A DNA stretch of 64,000 nt from Rhododendron vialii (GCF_030253575.1 NC_080568.1:33135001-33199000); one strand, 5' to 3'; shown: positions 25,801 to 36,294, numbered from the stretch's first letter. Notes: generated by a model from the sequence alone, not told the origin. Program-made: numbers and translations.

Positions 25801-26215
25801 CTAATAAGTCAATAACAATAATTATACAAGGAACTCACCAGTTTTCTGATCGGACGACTGAGAACACCTTAAGCGCTAAATCAGCGTGATCCTGCCGTCG
25901 AAGCTCGTTGAAGGCGGCGATGAGGTCGGCCTTAATCAGACGCGGAAGGGTTTCCGATAAAACGTCGTTGAGCTTCGATTGGTCCCCTCTGTGGGCCCGT
26001 TTCAAGGATTGGACGGCCTGGATTGCTTCTGTGCTAAGCACTCGGCCTTTGACTAGAGGGCCACGGTTATTTCGTGGGCCGCATCGGATGATAAGGGAAG
26101 TTCTGGTTTTACGGGTGTTGGTTGCCTGGGCGGTTGAAGGGTGGGGTGAAAAGGTTGAGCAGAGAGAGGACGCCATGTAAAGGAGAGAGAAACAGAGAGA
26201 GAGAGAGGACGCCAT
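22829..26215 (-). CDS. THA8-like short PPR protein, predicted organellar
   Basis: Two exons, 25839-26215 (ATG at 26215) and 22829-23225 (stop TGA), give 257 residues. The start is Ser/Leu-rich without acidic residues, as in a plastid or mitochondrial transit peptide. Then come RCGPRNNRGPLVKGRVLSTE and AIQAVQSLKRAH, diagnostic of the THA8/THA8-like group, and about four short PPR helical repeats (ALKVFSVVRSENW; IYADLVLALGKKG; LVKALITTERTESTVRIYNL; YYYVANVLSKGLRRLGEE). Maize THA8 assists splicing of chloroplast introns; THA8-like proteins bind short RNAs, so RNA binding in an organelle is the likely role. A second in-frame ATG at 26176 follows a near-repeat of the first (MASSLSL and MASSLCS). 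The 2.6-kb intron contains a LINE remnant in gene orientation, and another LINE lies directly upstream. Confidence 0.9.
23990..25010 (-). mobile_element. LINE 3' remnant in the PPR gene intron
   Basis: Minus-strand frames encode a zinc-binding RVT domain (about 24767-25006: VWKCIWKLKTSPNVRSCRWR, then CPLC) followed by an RNase H-like domain (about 24210-24451: DGKEAIAAVVFRDFRGRI, GELSAIQLA, QVESDCKQAIE). Acidic residues of the RNase H core are visible. The frames are separated by shifts and stops, so it is dead. It runs in the same direction as the host gene. Confidence 0.8.
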
Positions 26216-26384
26216 GTATTATCTTTGGAGAAGATGGGTTAATATCTCAAATACCCATCAACTATGACATTGTATCACTTAACCCCACTCAACTATTAAA
26301 AACCAAAATGACACTAACTTTGTTAACGGATAATAGATTTTATTTTTTATTTTTTATTTTTTTGGGGTAGTGAACACGCTAAAT

Positions 26385-27600
26385 AAGATTAAACAGAAAA
26401 TATAAGTCTAGGGTATTTAACCCCTACATTATCTTCTTGCAATTGAAATAACAACACAGGCGGTGCAACATAAAAAGAAGTAAATCCTAAAGCATGGGTG
26501 AGAGCTTCCTTGGCAAAAATATCCGCACATTTGTTTTCCTCTCGATAAACATAGCTAATAATCACAGATGTGAACTTCTCTAAAAGGCACATGCATTGTG
26601 AGATAAAATTACACAAAGGGTGAAAATCCGAAATCTCATAGAGTATTTTTGCAATTTGGGCTGCATACACACAAACTTTAACTCAGTTCCAATTGTGATG
26701 TAGAGCTAAAGATAGCCCATCGTAGAGAGCCCAAAGTTCTGCTACAAGAACTAAACAAGAGCCTATATGGCGTTGAAAGCCCACCAACAAATTACCCTGC
26801 TCGTCTCTAATAACGCCACCTGCGGCTGCTTTACCATGACAGTCGAAAGCTCCGTCGGTGTTGATTTTTACTGAGCCCGAATGGGGGCTCCCAACCTACC
26901 AAGATTTCTGAGGAGGTCCTAACCGACAAGGGGTTGAATACTATGAAGTACCATTCAGTTCCCCGAGCCAAAACATCCAGGTGGGTGAAAAATCTAGAGT
27001 CGAGAAGATTAATAGAAGGGTTTGAACCGAAGTGAAGTTTGTTCCGATTGATCCAAATACACCAACAACCTAAAGGGAAAATGATGGACCAAGCCACACC
27101 AGAAGAGTGCAGAAAATTAGAGCCACAATTTGACTTGACCGTCGTTTTCCCTTCCCAAAAAAATTGGGAATTAAAAGGTTAGGGAGGAGGGAAGCCCACA
27201 TAGATTGGGCTTTGGGACAGTCACGAATGACATATGGAGGGTGTCCTCGATCGTTACCTGAAAAACAAACGAAGTCCTATTATTAAGAGCCCAGGCCAGG
27301 AACCTCTATCCCATAAATCACGCACAAGAAGATCGTGGTCTCGAAGAGTTAAAGGGCCTCCAATGAATCATTCCCCGAAGAGGACCATCCCCCAACCAAT
27401 TGTCAAACCAAAACTTGGTAGAAGAACCGCTAAGAACAACGGAACTGGAACTGAGATTACCTTTAAGATATCTACCCAACTTCACTGTCTTCCTCCGATG
27501 CTTGAACCACAAACACCTCCCTTTATATGGATGAATTGGAGAGGACACTCTCTCCAATCCCCGGTCAAAAAGAACTTTTTCAATCACACTTCAATCATCG
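26385..27600 (-). mobile_element. LINE 3' remnant upstream of the PPR gene
   Basis: Minus-strand pieces in order: FWFDNWLGDGPL (about 27390), WCIWINRNKLHFG (about 27030), an RNase H start NTDGAFDCHGKAAAGG (about 26850) and an RNase H end EENKCADIFAKEALTH (about 26510). Frames are interrupted. Its 3' side lies about 170 bp upstream of the PPR start codon, so it has replaced or pushed away the distal promoter. Confidence 0.8.
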
Positions 27601-27664
27601 GGACCGTTTATAATTTTTAGGTTATTGAGAGCATCAAGCATGCCAAAAATTAGTTTGATCAATT

Positions 27665-27826
27665 AAGATTAAATTTTTTACACCGCCGGTGTAAACATTT
27701 GTTTCTTCCAAATTAATTACATTGTATCACGTCACCATGTTCAAATAATTTGGACCACTCTTTTGACGATGTGGCTCAATATAATTGATTCGAAGGAAAT
27801 ACCGGCGGTGTAAAGAATTTAATCTC
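27665..27826. repeat. Mutator-like MITE with 9-bp target duplication
   Basis: Ends AAGATTAAATT and (reverse strand) GAGATTAAATT; both arms then reach TTTACACCGCCGGT-type sequence. The direct repeat TGATCAATT lies at 27656-27664 and 27827-27835. The length, 162 bp, allows no coding. Confidence 0.75.
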
Positions 27827-28103
27827 TGATCAATTATCGTTTGATATAATTTCGAAACAGATTTATATTGCAAAAAATTGAGAAAGGGGTTTTGTTCCGT
27901 GTTGCAATATTATAAATTGCACGATAATGTGTTTCATTCCATATTACTATAGGTGTTATCAATTGAACACATTAGTTAATTTTTTTTATTTTCTCATATT
28001 ACTACATGTAGTATTTTTATATCAAGTTTTCGTTTGAACATTTGATTCTATGTTATGAAATCGATGTAAATTTACAATTGAACATCTAATACACGAGCTC
28101 AAA

Positions 28104-28874
28104 AACCCCTCTAACGGTCCTCCTTCTCTCTACTTTCTCTCTCTAAAAACCACACCCTCTGGGGCCCTCCCCTCCCTCCCTCCCTCTCTCCTCCTCCAAT
28201 CTCCCTCGTCCCTCCGGTGTATCTCTCTCTCCGGTCTGGTATGGCGAGCGTTGGTGTGTTTAAGGCGTCAAAGCTTCGGATGATCGGACCTCCGGCCGGT
28301 GTTCCGTGGGCTTGACTCGTCCGGGCCTTGCCTTGTCTTCTCAGATTCGGTGGTTGGTGGCCGGCGGCAAGGTAATAAAGGTGTGATGGAGTTAGGGTTT
28401 TTTTTTCCTGTTTTTTTTCTGTTTTTTCCTGTTTCTGGCTGGTCTCCCCAGTCCAGAGTAGGTACTGGTCTGATTTTCAGATCCGGTGTGGAAGGGTTGG
28501 TGGGCGAATAATCCGGCGCTTTTTGAGGATTGTCTGACGATGATGGTTTTTTTTTTTTTTGGTCTTGCTCCGTTGGCTGTTTTTCGGGGTTAAGATTGAT
28601 TTGATGAAAAGGAATCCCCTGTTTTCTTGCTTATTCAGTGATCAGGCTCCGTTCCCATAGGTGCTTATTCTTTATTACGGTGAACGGTTCTATTGGTCGA
28701 ACTTCGTGTGTCGACTCTGCTTTTCAGTATGTGCTTATTTCTCGGTGGTAGAGTTTAGGTTCCTGCCTGTTGTGCTTGTTTAGCCTGTATCTCTGTATTT
28801 TCGGTGGATTCTTGTATTTGCCCGATGGGCACTTTTATTGAAATGAAACTGATTGACTTGTCCAAAAAAAAAAA
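28104..28874 (+). mobile_element. non-coding retroelement with CT-rich 5' end, poly(A) and target duplication
   Basis: A 770-bp insertion flanked by AGCTCAAA (28096-28103 and 28875-28882) that ends in 12-13 A residues. The 5' part is GC- and CT-rich (CTCCCTCCCTCCC-like), unlike the surroundings; the 3' part has TTTTATTGAAATGAAACTG just before the tail. No reverse transcriptase or other domain was found. It may be an internally deleted LINE (5' UTR joined to 3' UTR) or a retrocopy of a non-coding transcript. Confidence 0.7.
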
Positions 28875-28882
28875 AGCTCAAA

Positions 28883-29871
28883 TCAAACTACATACTCTTA
28901 ATGACAAAAATAAGAAAAATAGAGAGCAGAAAAAATATCTATTGGTATCGTGCTATTCTCTATATCTCCAAAAACAAGAGTATATTTTCAAAAAGATCCG
29001 GTCGACCGCAAAATTTCCTACAAAAAATTACTAGTGTACTTATGGGTCGGTTTACTCTTTGCTTGACTCAAAAGATAAAAATAGAACAATTGCAACTTCT
29101 TACGCATGAAATCTTGTGTAAATATGATTGGTTAATAGAGCTAGTAGAGTATAGGTAATTCTTGAATACCCTATTAAAAATTTCAGGTGCCGCCACTTGA
29201 TGCATGGAAATTATGTACGCAGATATTGCAAAGAGAACACCACTTGATGAAATACGAGTCCAAATCCTCTCTTGTTATCAAACCAAACAGTCAAATCGCA
29301 ATCGTCCATCACTGCATCAATGGTCCAGATTGGGTAAAGATTCCGGTCGGTAATATATTCTTACCGGTCTTTAGATCAAGACAATCAAAATTCCTACTAA
29401 CCAGAGTCTTTTTCCACGATCTGAACTATTATCTGTGATGATATGACAGCTGAGATCATATCGACCGTTCTCTACAGTTGAAATACATGAATGCAGATCG
29501 GATCCATGTCCGTGAAATGTCATCAAGGGTGTAATTGGAGAATCAAGTTACCATAATCTTTGAAACGAATAATCCTACTTCCCTTATGTATATGCTAGGT
29601 TAACTCAAGAGCGCAACATGTTTGGGAGTCGTCGTTTCAAAGACTATGTTTGTTTCGAGACTTTAGACCCAAATTTTTCTTTCTGCACCTTAATAAATTT
29701 TAACACTAATTTCCCATCTAAAACCACAAAGCAAAAAATTACAACAATACAACCCAGACAAAGAATTATCATACTGACCCCACAAAAAATAAACAAACCA
29801 TTAATCCAAAAAAGAAAGAGGGCTGCCAAACGGGGATTAGGGAGCTATAGAGCTAGTCTTTTTTGTCAAAA
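28883..29871. other. gene-free interval before the small-gene array
   Basis: No gene or clear repeat recognised. Short frames overlap on both strands and have no family features. Confidence 0.5.
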
Positions 29872-30446
29872 CTAGGCCTTTTTCTTCTTGGGCCAACACC
29901 CCGGCTGAACCACGGGCTCCCCGGTTGGGTTCAGTAATTCCTCAACACGCTTAGAAGTGGCGTCGGCTGCAACCCTCGCCGCCTGGGCTTCGGACCCCGT
30001 TCTCTTAGCATCTGCAGCATACCTTTGAGCCAATTCTCTTGCCTCGGCAGCTTCTTTCTCCTTTCTTTCAGCTCGCGCAACGTATTTAGCAGCTTTATCG
30101 TCTGCCTTTTTCGCCCTTTTTATAGCCTTCCATTTTTTGGAGTCCGCAAGTTTCAGCTCAGCTGCATGCAAGCGCTTAGAACATTAGAAATCAGGCCATG
30201 CATGTTTGGCTCGCATCTCTCAAAATCATTCTCTATTTTTTAGTTCCGAACGTGCGTTCCTAAACATAAATTGCCGGCTATTAGCGTCGTAGTCGCTAAA
30301 TCCTTAGAGCACCTGGATGTATGCATGAGAACTAAAATGTTAATTTCGTAGGAAGTTTGATTAATTTAGTGACAGTTAGTTCGTACTTAGTACCAACAAG
30401 TTTAAAATTTCTTCTTCTTCTTCTTCTCCTTCCCCCCCCCCCCCCC

Positions 30447-30489
<43 letters not shown>

Positions 30490-30777
30490 CTTTGGTGGTT
30501 GTAGGCTTGTAGCTAGCTCAAAGTACGTCAACTGTTAAGTTGTATATATTTTGGTTCAGCAATTTGGAATAGATATGGAGGGATGAGAAAATTTGGAAAA
30601 CCTTTCAGTTCCATCAAGTTTTCTGTTTCCTCTTCATATTCCTCCACCAAATATTCATTATCCAAACACAATATAATATTAGAATAAAACTAACCTCAAG
30701 AGACTCGACAAAATGTCAATAAAAGGAAGCTAGCTATTAAGAGATGGTAGTAGTAATATACCTTTTGCATGATCCAT
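29872..30777 (-). CDS. small Ala/Lys/Glu-rich helical protein, copy 1 of 3
   Basis: Two exons: 30762-30777, a 16-nt exon coding MDHAK plus one base, and 29872-30161 (stop TAG), giving 101 residues. The body, about residues 6-80, is charged and Ala-rich with few hydrophobic residues (KKWKAIKRAKKADDKAAK, ERKEKEAAEARELAQRYA), as in a soluble or disordered alpha-helix. It resembles late-embryogenesis-abundant-type proteins in composition, but I do not recognise a named family. Compared with copies 2 and 3 the C-terminus is replaced and lengthened (after SKRVEELL: NPTGEPVVQPGCWP then Lys-rich). The intron has a C-run and CT microsatellite. The 16-nt exon is supported by conservation in all three copies and by matching phase. 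Confidence 0.8.
30432..30486. repeat. C-run followed by (CT)n microsatellite
   Basis: About 26 C residues run directly into about 14 CT units inside the intron of small-gene copy 1. Copy 3 has a shorter CT tract at the matching place (about 40226-40260). The length is prone to sequencing and slippage error. Confidence 0.9.
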
Positions 30778-30931
30778 TGATGTATATATGATTTAATTCC
30801 TTTCTCTCGCCTTCAATTTGTAACAAATCAGCTAGAACTCGATCCGAAGAAATTGCCCTTGCAGAGAAGAGCTATTGCGAATTGGGTGGATCTGTTGAAG
30901 TTGGAGCTGGCAATCGGTAAAGGGTATATAT

Positions 30932-30940
30932 GGATAAATA
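30932..30940 (-). promoter_or_regulatory. TATA-like box of small-gene copy 1
   Basis: The minus strand reads CTATTTATC, 155 bp upstream of the start codon. The same word occurs upstream of copies 2 and 3 (35359 and 40632) in an otherwise conserved leader, which supports a core promoter. Confidence 0.55.
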
Positions 30941-30967
30941 GTTGAAGAAAGAAAGACGAAAAAGATA

Positions 30968-31182
30968 CTCCCTCCGTCCCAAAATGATTGTCCGGTCCGC
31001 AAAACGGAGTGATAAAAATAATGCAATTTTTTCAAGAAAAAATTTAAACTTTTTTCACAAATTAAAAATATTCATTGATATTTAGTAAGTTGTTAAAAAA
31101 CTTTTGATTTTTTCTTGCAAAAATTGTATTATTTTTAACACCTCATTTTGCGGACCGGACAAACATTTTGGGACGGAGAGAG
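30968..31182. repeat. Stowaway MITE
   Basis: Inverted ends CTCCCTCCGTCCCAAAATG and CATTTTGGGACGGAGAGAG, with the TA target duplication at 30966-30967 and 31183-31184. Both arms continue into GGTCCGCAAAA. Its near end lies 28 bp upstream of the TATA-like box of small-gene copy 1; copies 2 and 3 lack it. Confidence 0.92.
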
Positions 31183-31788
31183 TAGAAAGCAAGGGCATGC
31201 AGGTGCAGAAAGAAAGCCCAAGACCACTGATGTATACTCAGCACCTAATATTGTACACGTAAGTGTGTGTGTTGTTTGTTTGCTTTTTTTTTTTTTTTAG
31301 CACGGCAGGCCGGTAGTACTACTTTCCCTAGTCATGTGGCCATTTGCTACGTGTCTTCTACCATTAATGTTTTTTCTGCCTTGGTATGCCTCTGGGGCGT
31401 GGCGGTGCCTCGAAGGAGCATATGGAATAATTAATTAATTACTCGTCACATGGACTCTTTAGAAAGAAGATTTTTTAAAATAATAATAGTCCAAACAGAT
31501 GGAATTCGTTTTCCCATAAAGATGATGACACGTTGCCTGATGGTTAAGATCACATCAATTTACACTCTCATTTAATACCCATACTCAATTTTTTGAATGC
31601 GCCCTATACGCATCATGCATTCTCAAGTCCACACCTTTGTTAGTGTGAGTGAGCAATTTATATCTCTCAATGTCGATAATTAAAGATTTGGCTCAGGAGC
31701 AAAGCTTATCCTTCAATTGGGTTAGGAGATCAACCAATTGGGTTTTCCAACCGAGTTTCGTCGGTTAGAAAAAATTGTGTAACGACTA

Positions 31789-31819
<31 letters not shown>

Positions 31820-32189
31820 TATTGTGATTAGCGGTAATCATGGAGTACTGATTTTGGTTTTCTATGATTAATAATAATGTGCCAGCTGACAAAGTTCTTT
31901 TTTTAAAAAAAAAATTGATCACCGACCAAGTTCATATTTTTTTACTGAACTGACCGACCAAGTTCATTAAATAGTGGGAAGATAAATTAGTATCTTTGTT
32001 ACCTTTTGGGAAATGAGGGTAGGGTGCTGTGTACTGTGGATTTAGATCCACTCCCCACATTCTCTCTCTTCGCATCGTGTGGAGCTTTCAACTGGAGAGT
32101 GACATTCTTTACAAAACTGATCCAAAGGTTGTATATAGCCCATAGCTTAGCACATTAATCAGTAAATTTTCCACATCAAACGGCGTCGG

Positions 32190-32737
32190 TAGGGTTGCAA
32201 ATGAACCGAGCCGCTCGCGAGTGACTCGCAGCTTGGCTCGTTAGTGGCTCGTTCAAGCTCGGCTCGGAAGTTAAACGAACAAGCTCGAACCGATCTTTTC
32301 AGCTCATTTTGTAAACGAGCCGAGCTCGAGCAAGAATAAGCTCGAGTCGGCTCGCGAGCCGGGGTATATATACTCAAGTTTAAAATTTTTATGGTTATTT
32401 CATAATTTATTCTTTCCGTTTTCACTTTCCAGTCAACCAAGGGAGGGGAGAACACACGAACACTAGTACACTCCCGCTCCATAAGAAAATGAAAAATATA
32501 TACCTTCACAATCAAAATATTTTTGGTTATATTAGGCCTATACAAGGATATATATACATTTTTCGTTGGTCCGCTGAGGCTCGTGAACAAGCTCGAGCTT
32601 GAGTCAAGCCAAGGCCTGCTCGGCTCGAGCTCGACTCGTTAAGTTTTCACTGAGCTCGAGCTCAAGTTCGTTAAAAATTTAATAAACAAGCTTGAACACT
32701 GTAAAGCTCGGCTCGACTCTGCTCGTTTGCAGCCCTA
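32190..32737. mobile_element. hAT-type non-autonomous element
   Basis: Inverted ends TAGGGTTGCAAATGA and TCGTTTGCAGCCCTA, with both arms rich in GAGCTCG/GGCTCG. Flanked by an 8-bp direct repeat with one mismatch: GGCGTCGG (32182-32189) and GGCATCGG (32738-32745). No transposase. The duplicate block around small-gene copy 2 shows the uninterrupted site (about 36180-36215). Confidence 0.88.
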
Positions 32738-33044
32738 GGCATCGGTTTTTAATACCCCAAAGTCCACCCATGTAAGTCTTGACGCCAACAGAGCTTCAAC
32801 AATGCTACACACGCAATAATTCAACCATAACCCCGACTACAATCTCCCACATACACGTGGGCCCCACGTGCATGCGAGAGGGTATGGTTGAATTATTGTG
32901 TACCTAGACTTATTGACAGAGCTTACCTCAGTCATAGTCAAGGGGATTTTAGAAAAATTAACTTGGAGAAGATTTCGTAAAAATGCTTGTTTTTTTGGTA
33001 CACAAATGGAAATGCACGTATGCTACACCGTTACCTCCACCACC

Positions 33045-33197
33045 AAAGAGTATTATAGGAGCCGAAGCTAAAGTCTCACTATGCGTGGGTGGTGTTAGGA
33101 GTATATTCAACCCAAATGATCAGGGGCTATGGGGACTTAAATCTAGGATTGTCTAACAAAATTTAAGTTCCTAATCACTGAACCAACCCCTCATTGA
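33045..33197 (-). mobile_element. SINE-like element, reverse strand
   Basis: Read on the minus strand it starts GGGTTGGTTCAGTGATTAGG (box A-like) and continues to a box B-like AGATTTAAGTCCCC, then a SINE-like body. No target duplication was identified. Confidence 0.5.
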
Positions 33198-34510
33198 TTC
33201 TTAAAAATGCTTGTCAATCATGTGAGAGGGATGATTAAGAACACGAGCACAGGAGGATGTTTGAAAGCAAAAGAGGATGAGAAAGATTTTCTATTCTCTA
33301 GCTTATTTATAGAGAGAGCACTACACCGCCCTCTAACAATAAATTCCAACCCAATATGAAAGGTTACAAAGAATTCCCAACAAAGTTACCACTCCACTGC
33401 ATGACCTTCTACTTCAGCACACTTCACAAACTCCCTTTCTTCATTCTTCTCTCCAAAAATTCTGAAAATTCCCTATTACAGGCCGGGGGGAAAAAACCCA
33501 CCAACTTAAGATGCCAACAATTATTGATAGATTCTTTCCAAGTAATTCAAATGCTACGTACCGTGTTTGTAAGCGGACATTTGTCATTCACAAACAATAA
33601 ATCCAAAAGGGATTGCGTGAATTGAATAAGATTTTGTGCTTCCACGGTTTAACAATGTTTTCTACAGGGTACTAGTAAGATGTTTTTCATGTTTGTCCGT
33701 TGCAGTTATATGTAGAATAGAGCACTCGATTTTTTGTGAATGCAAGGATTAATTATTGATAGGGCATTTTTGAAAATCCAAAGTGCAAGTGGGCTTTAGA
33801 AAAAGGTTCATACCAAGTGGGATATTGCCTTTTAATAGAAGTAATAGATTAGATAATTATATGTGTTTGAATATTGATCATTAGAATTTTCTTAATTAGA
33901 AATAAAGACCTCAATAGGTAATAAAGCCTCACCAAGAACCCTTTGAAATGCCACATTCTCGATATTCTCTGGTCAGAGAATTTATTTTCTTTTGTAATCT
34001 AAAGCCTCGCGCTCGTTAAACTTTAAATAGCATTAAATATTGCAATAATTTTGGGTTAAAATTGGCTAAATAGACCTGCTCTCTCTATCGCTCTTAACTT
34101 AAAAATTAATAAAGCCATTTCTAAAATCAGCCAGTATATCTTAAGAAAGATTAAGCGTGTTGGAGAGGACATGTTAAAAAACCTTGATTACAAAAGCTTG
34201 ATTAACAAATTTATTACTTATTTAATAAGAATTCAAAGTTTAATTTTTAAATTCTAAAAGAAATTGATTTTCGCACCCATTTTCTTGTTTTTACTTGCAT
34301 GAGATTACATTTCCTTTGCCCGGCCTTGAATGATTTCTCTTTGGTATACATGCAAGGGTAATATGACATATTCACACGACTTAAGACAAGAAAAAGAGAG
34401 TGATTAAAAGAAATTTTATTAAGCCTAGAGTGGCGATACAAAGATCATGAAAAGGAAACGAAAGCAAAATAGCATCACAACCGGGGCCAAACATCATAAC
34501 TACGTAGGCA
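33198..34510. other. gene-free interval between small-gene blocks 1 and 2
   Basis: AT-rich DNA with short unmatched frames. No repeat with defined ends was found. Confidence 0.5.
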
Positions 34511-34511
34511 C

Positions 34512-34670
34512 CTAAGACCCTGATCCTCTGTACCGGAAAACCTCTGTTTGTAGGTTTCTCGGTACAGAGAAATTTCGTACTGCTAAAAATCGCATAAATT
34601 TTACAAAATAAAATACTAATTCACACACAAACAATTTTACTGGTTTCTCAGCAGAGAGGATTTCTCGTGC
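34512..34670. repeat. MITE of the GATCCTCTGTACCGAGAAA type at the 3' end of small-gene copy 2
   Basis: Begins GATCCTCTGTACCGGAAAAC with a reverse-oriented relative (TTTCTCAGCAGAGAGGAT) close to the gene's stop. Relatives are at 36728-36888, 42055-42217 and about 45290-45460. Part of its right side is also present behind copy 3 (about 39340-39375). Confidence 0.5.
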
Positions 34671-34681
34671 CTAAAAGACCC

Positions 34682-35233
34682 TCACTTCTTCTTGCCTTCA
34701 ACATGCTTAGAGGCAGAGTCGGCCGCAGCCCTCGCCGCCTGGGCTTCCGCCCCCATTTTCTTAGCATCTGCAGCATACTTGTCTGCCAATTCTCTAGCCT
34801 CGGCAGCTTCTTTTTCCTTTCTCTCGGCTCGCGCAACGTATTTAGCAGCTTTGTCTTCCGCCTCTTTTGCCTTCTTTATGGCTGCCCATTTTTTGGAGTC
34901 CGCAACTTTCAGCTCAGCTGCAAGCACTCATCCAGCAAGAGCAAGTACTTTAGAACATTAGAAATTAGGCCATGTTTGGCATCTTTAAAAATTTACTCTC
35001 TATTTTTAAATTGTATTTTGGTTCAAGAACTTGGAATAGACTTGTGGAGGGATGAGAAAATTTGGAAAAACCTTTTCAGTTCCATAAAGTTTTTTTTGTT
35101 TCCTCTTCATATTCCTCCACCAAATCATTATCCAAACACAATATTATAATCAAACTAACATCAAAAGACTCAACAAAATGTCAATAAAATGACGCTAGTA
35201 AGAGATGGCAGTAGTACCTTTTGCATGATCCAT
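34682..35233 (-). CDS. small Ala/Lys/Glu-rich helical protein, copy 2 of 3
   Basis: Exons 35218-35233 (16 nt, MDHAK plus one base) and 34682-34917 (stop TGA) give 83 residues. The charged helical body reads KKWAAIKKAKEAEDKAAK, ERKEKEAAEARELADKYA and ends SASKHVEGKKK. There is no signal peptide, membrane segment or cysteine. The intron is only 300 bp, the shortest of the three, lacking a segment present in copies 1 and 3. Function unknown; composition suggests a LEA-like or coiled-coil protein. Strand, exon pattern, leader and flanks match copies 1 and 3, so this is a tandem duplicate about 4.5-4.8 kb from each neighbour. Confidence 0.82.
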
Positions 35234-35358
35234 TGATATGTGATCGATGTTCCTTCCTCTCCCCTTCAAATTTGTTCAAATCAAAAAACCAAAGCAAAGC
35301 AAAGGAATTGCTAATTGGGTGGATATGAAGTTGGAGCTAGCAATAGGTGAAGGGTATG

Positions 35359-35367
35359 GATAAATAG
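35359..35367 (-). promoter_or_regulatory. TATA-like box of small-gene copy 2
   Basis: CTATTTATC on the minus strand, 126 bp upstream of the start codon, in the leader conserved among the three copies. Confidence 0.55.
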
Positions 35368-35804
35368 TTGAACACAAACAAGGGCAGGTGAAGAAAGATA
35401 AACAAAGGGCCTACTCATCATCAAATAAAAAAAAGAAAAAGAAAAGCAAGGCAGGTGAGAAAGAAAAACCTTCCTGCACGTGGCCCCTTGGGGCATCGCC
35501 GCATAGTCCCCCATTTCTTTCTCCATCCCGTTACAAAATTTACGAAGCCCATGCATGGCAAGAAAAGAGTTTGGACACTGTCTCGTAGTATTTCACATAC
35601 TCATCACATGGACTCTTTAGAAAGATTATTAAAATAAGGGATGAAAAAGCAGAGTAGGTGCTCTCTAGAAAATGGAAGGGGCTGTAGTACGCCAATCGCT
35701 GTAGTACGTCAATTCGATCGTCTATCTCAGCACAAACGACTTGGATTTAATTCGAACTCCTATAAATCTTAGCCGTCCATTATTCGGATGGTATAGTGCA
35801 CCCA

Positions 35805-35925
35805 TTGTAGTACACCGTGTAGATGTGCACCCGCCGCACTACACAGTGTAGATATGCATCCACTGCATTACACTGTGTAGATGTGCGCATCTGCCGCACT
35901 CCACCGTGTAGATGTGGCTGGCAAG
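35805..35925 (+). repeat. degenerate 33-36-bp tandem repeat
   Basis: Three to four units built on GTGTAGATGTGCACCCGCCG. The open frames here on both strands are products of the repeat, not genes. Confidence 0.8.
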
Positions 35926-36294
35926 GTTTTTTTTTTCAATTTTTTTTTCCTTATCACCGACCATGTTCATTGAATATTGAAAAAATAAATTATCTTTGTC
36001 ACCTTTTGAGGAAAATAAGGGTAGGTGCTGTGTACCCCCTACGGATTTGGATCCTCTCTCCACATTCTCTCTCTCCACGTCGTGTGGAGCTTTCAACTAG
36101 AGAGTGACACTACATTACGAAACTGATCCAAAGGCTGAGAATAGGCCAGCACATTATTCAGTAAATTTCCCACCTTAAAAGGAGGGTCGGTTTGTAGAGC
36201 ACGCCCCCCAAGTCCCACCCATGTTTTTGACGCCAGAGGAGCTTACCCCCATTCCCAATATTAATATAGTAGGAGAAAATCTTTTTGACAGCGG

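Noticed and set aside
27234-27620. 128-codon plus-strand reading frame
   Set aside because: It is antisense to the LINE remnant at 26385-27600.
32159-32590. 143-codon minus-strand reading frame
   Set aside because: It runs through the left half of the hAT element and its GAGCTCG repeats; the apparent protein is repeat-derived.
34667-35149. 160-codon plus-strand reading frame over small-gene copy 2
   Set aside because: It is the antisense shadow of the Ala/Lys-rich exon; the same shadow appears over copies 1 and 3.
35823-36107. Cysteine-rich small protein
   Set aside because: The Cys-rich frame comes from the GTGTAGATGTGC tandem repeat.
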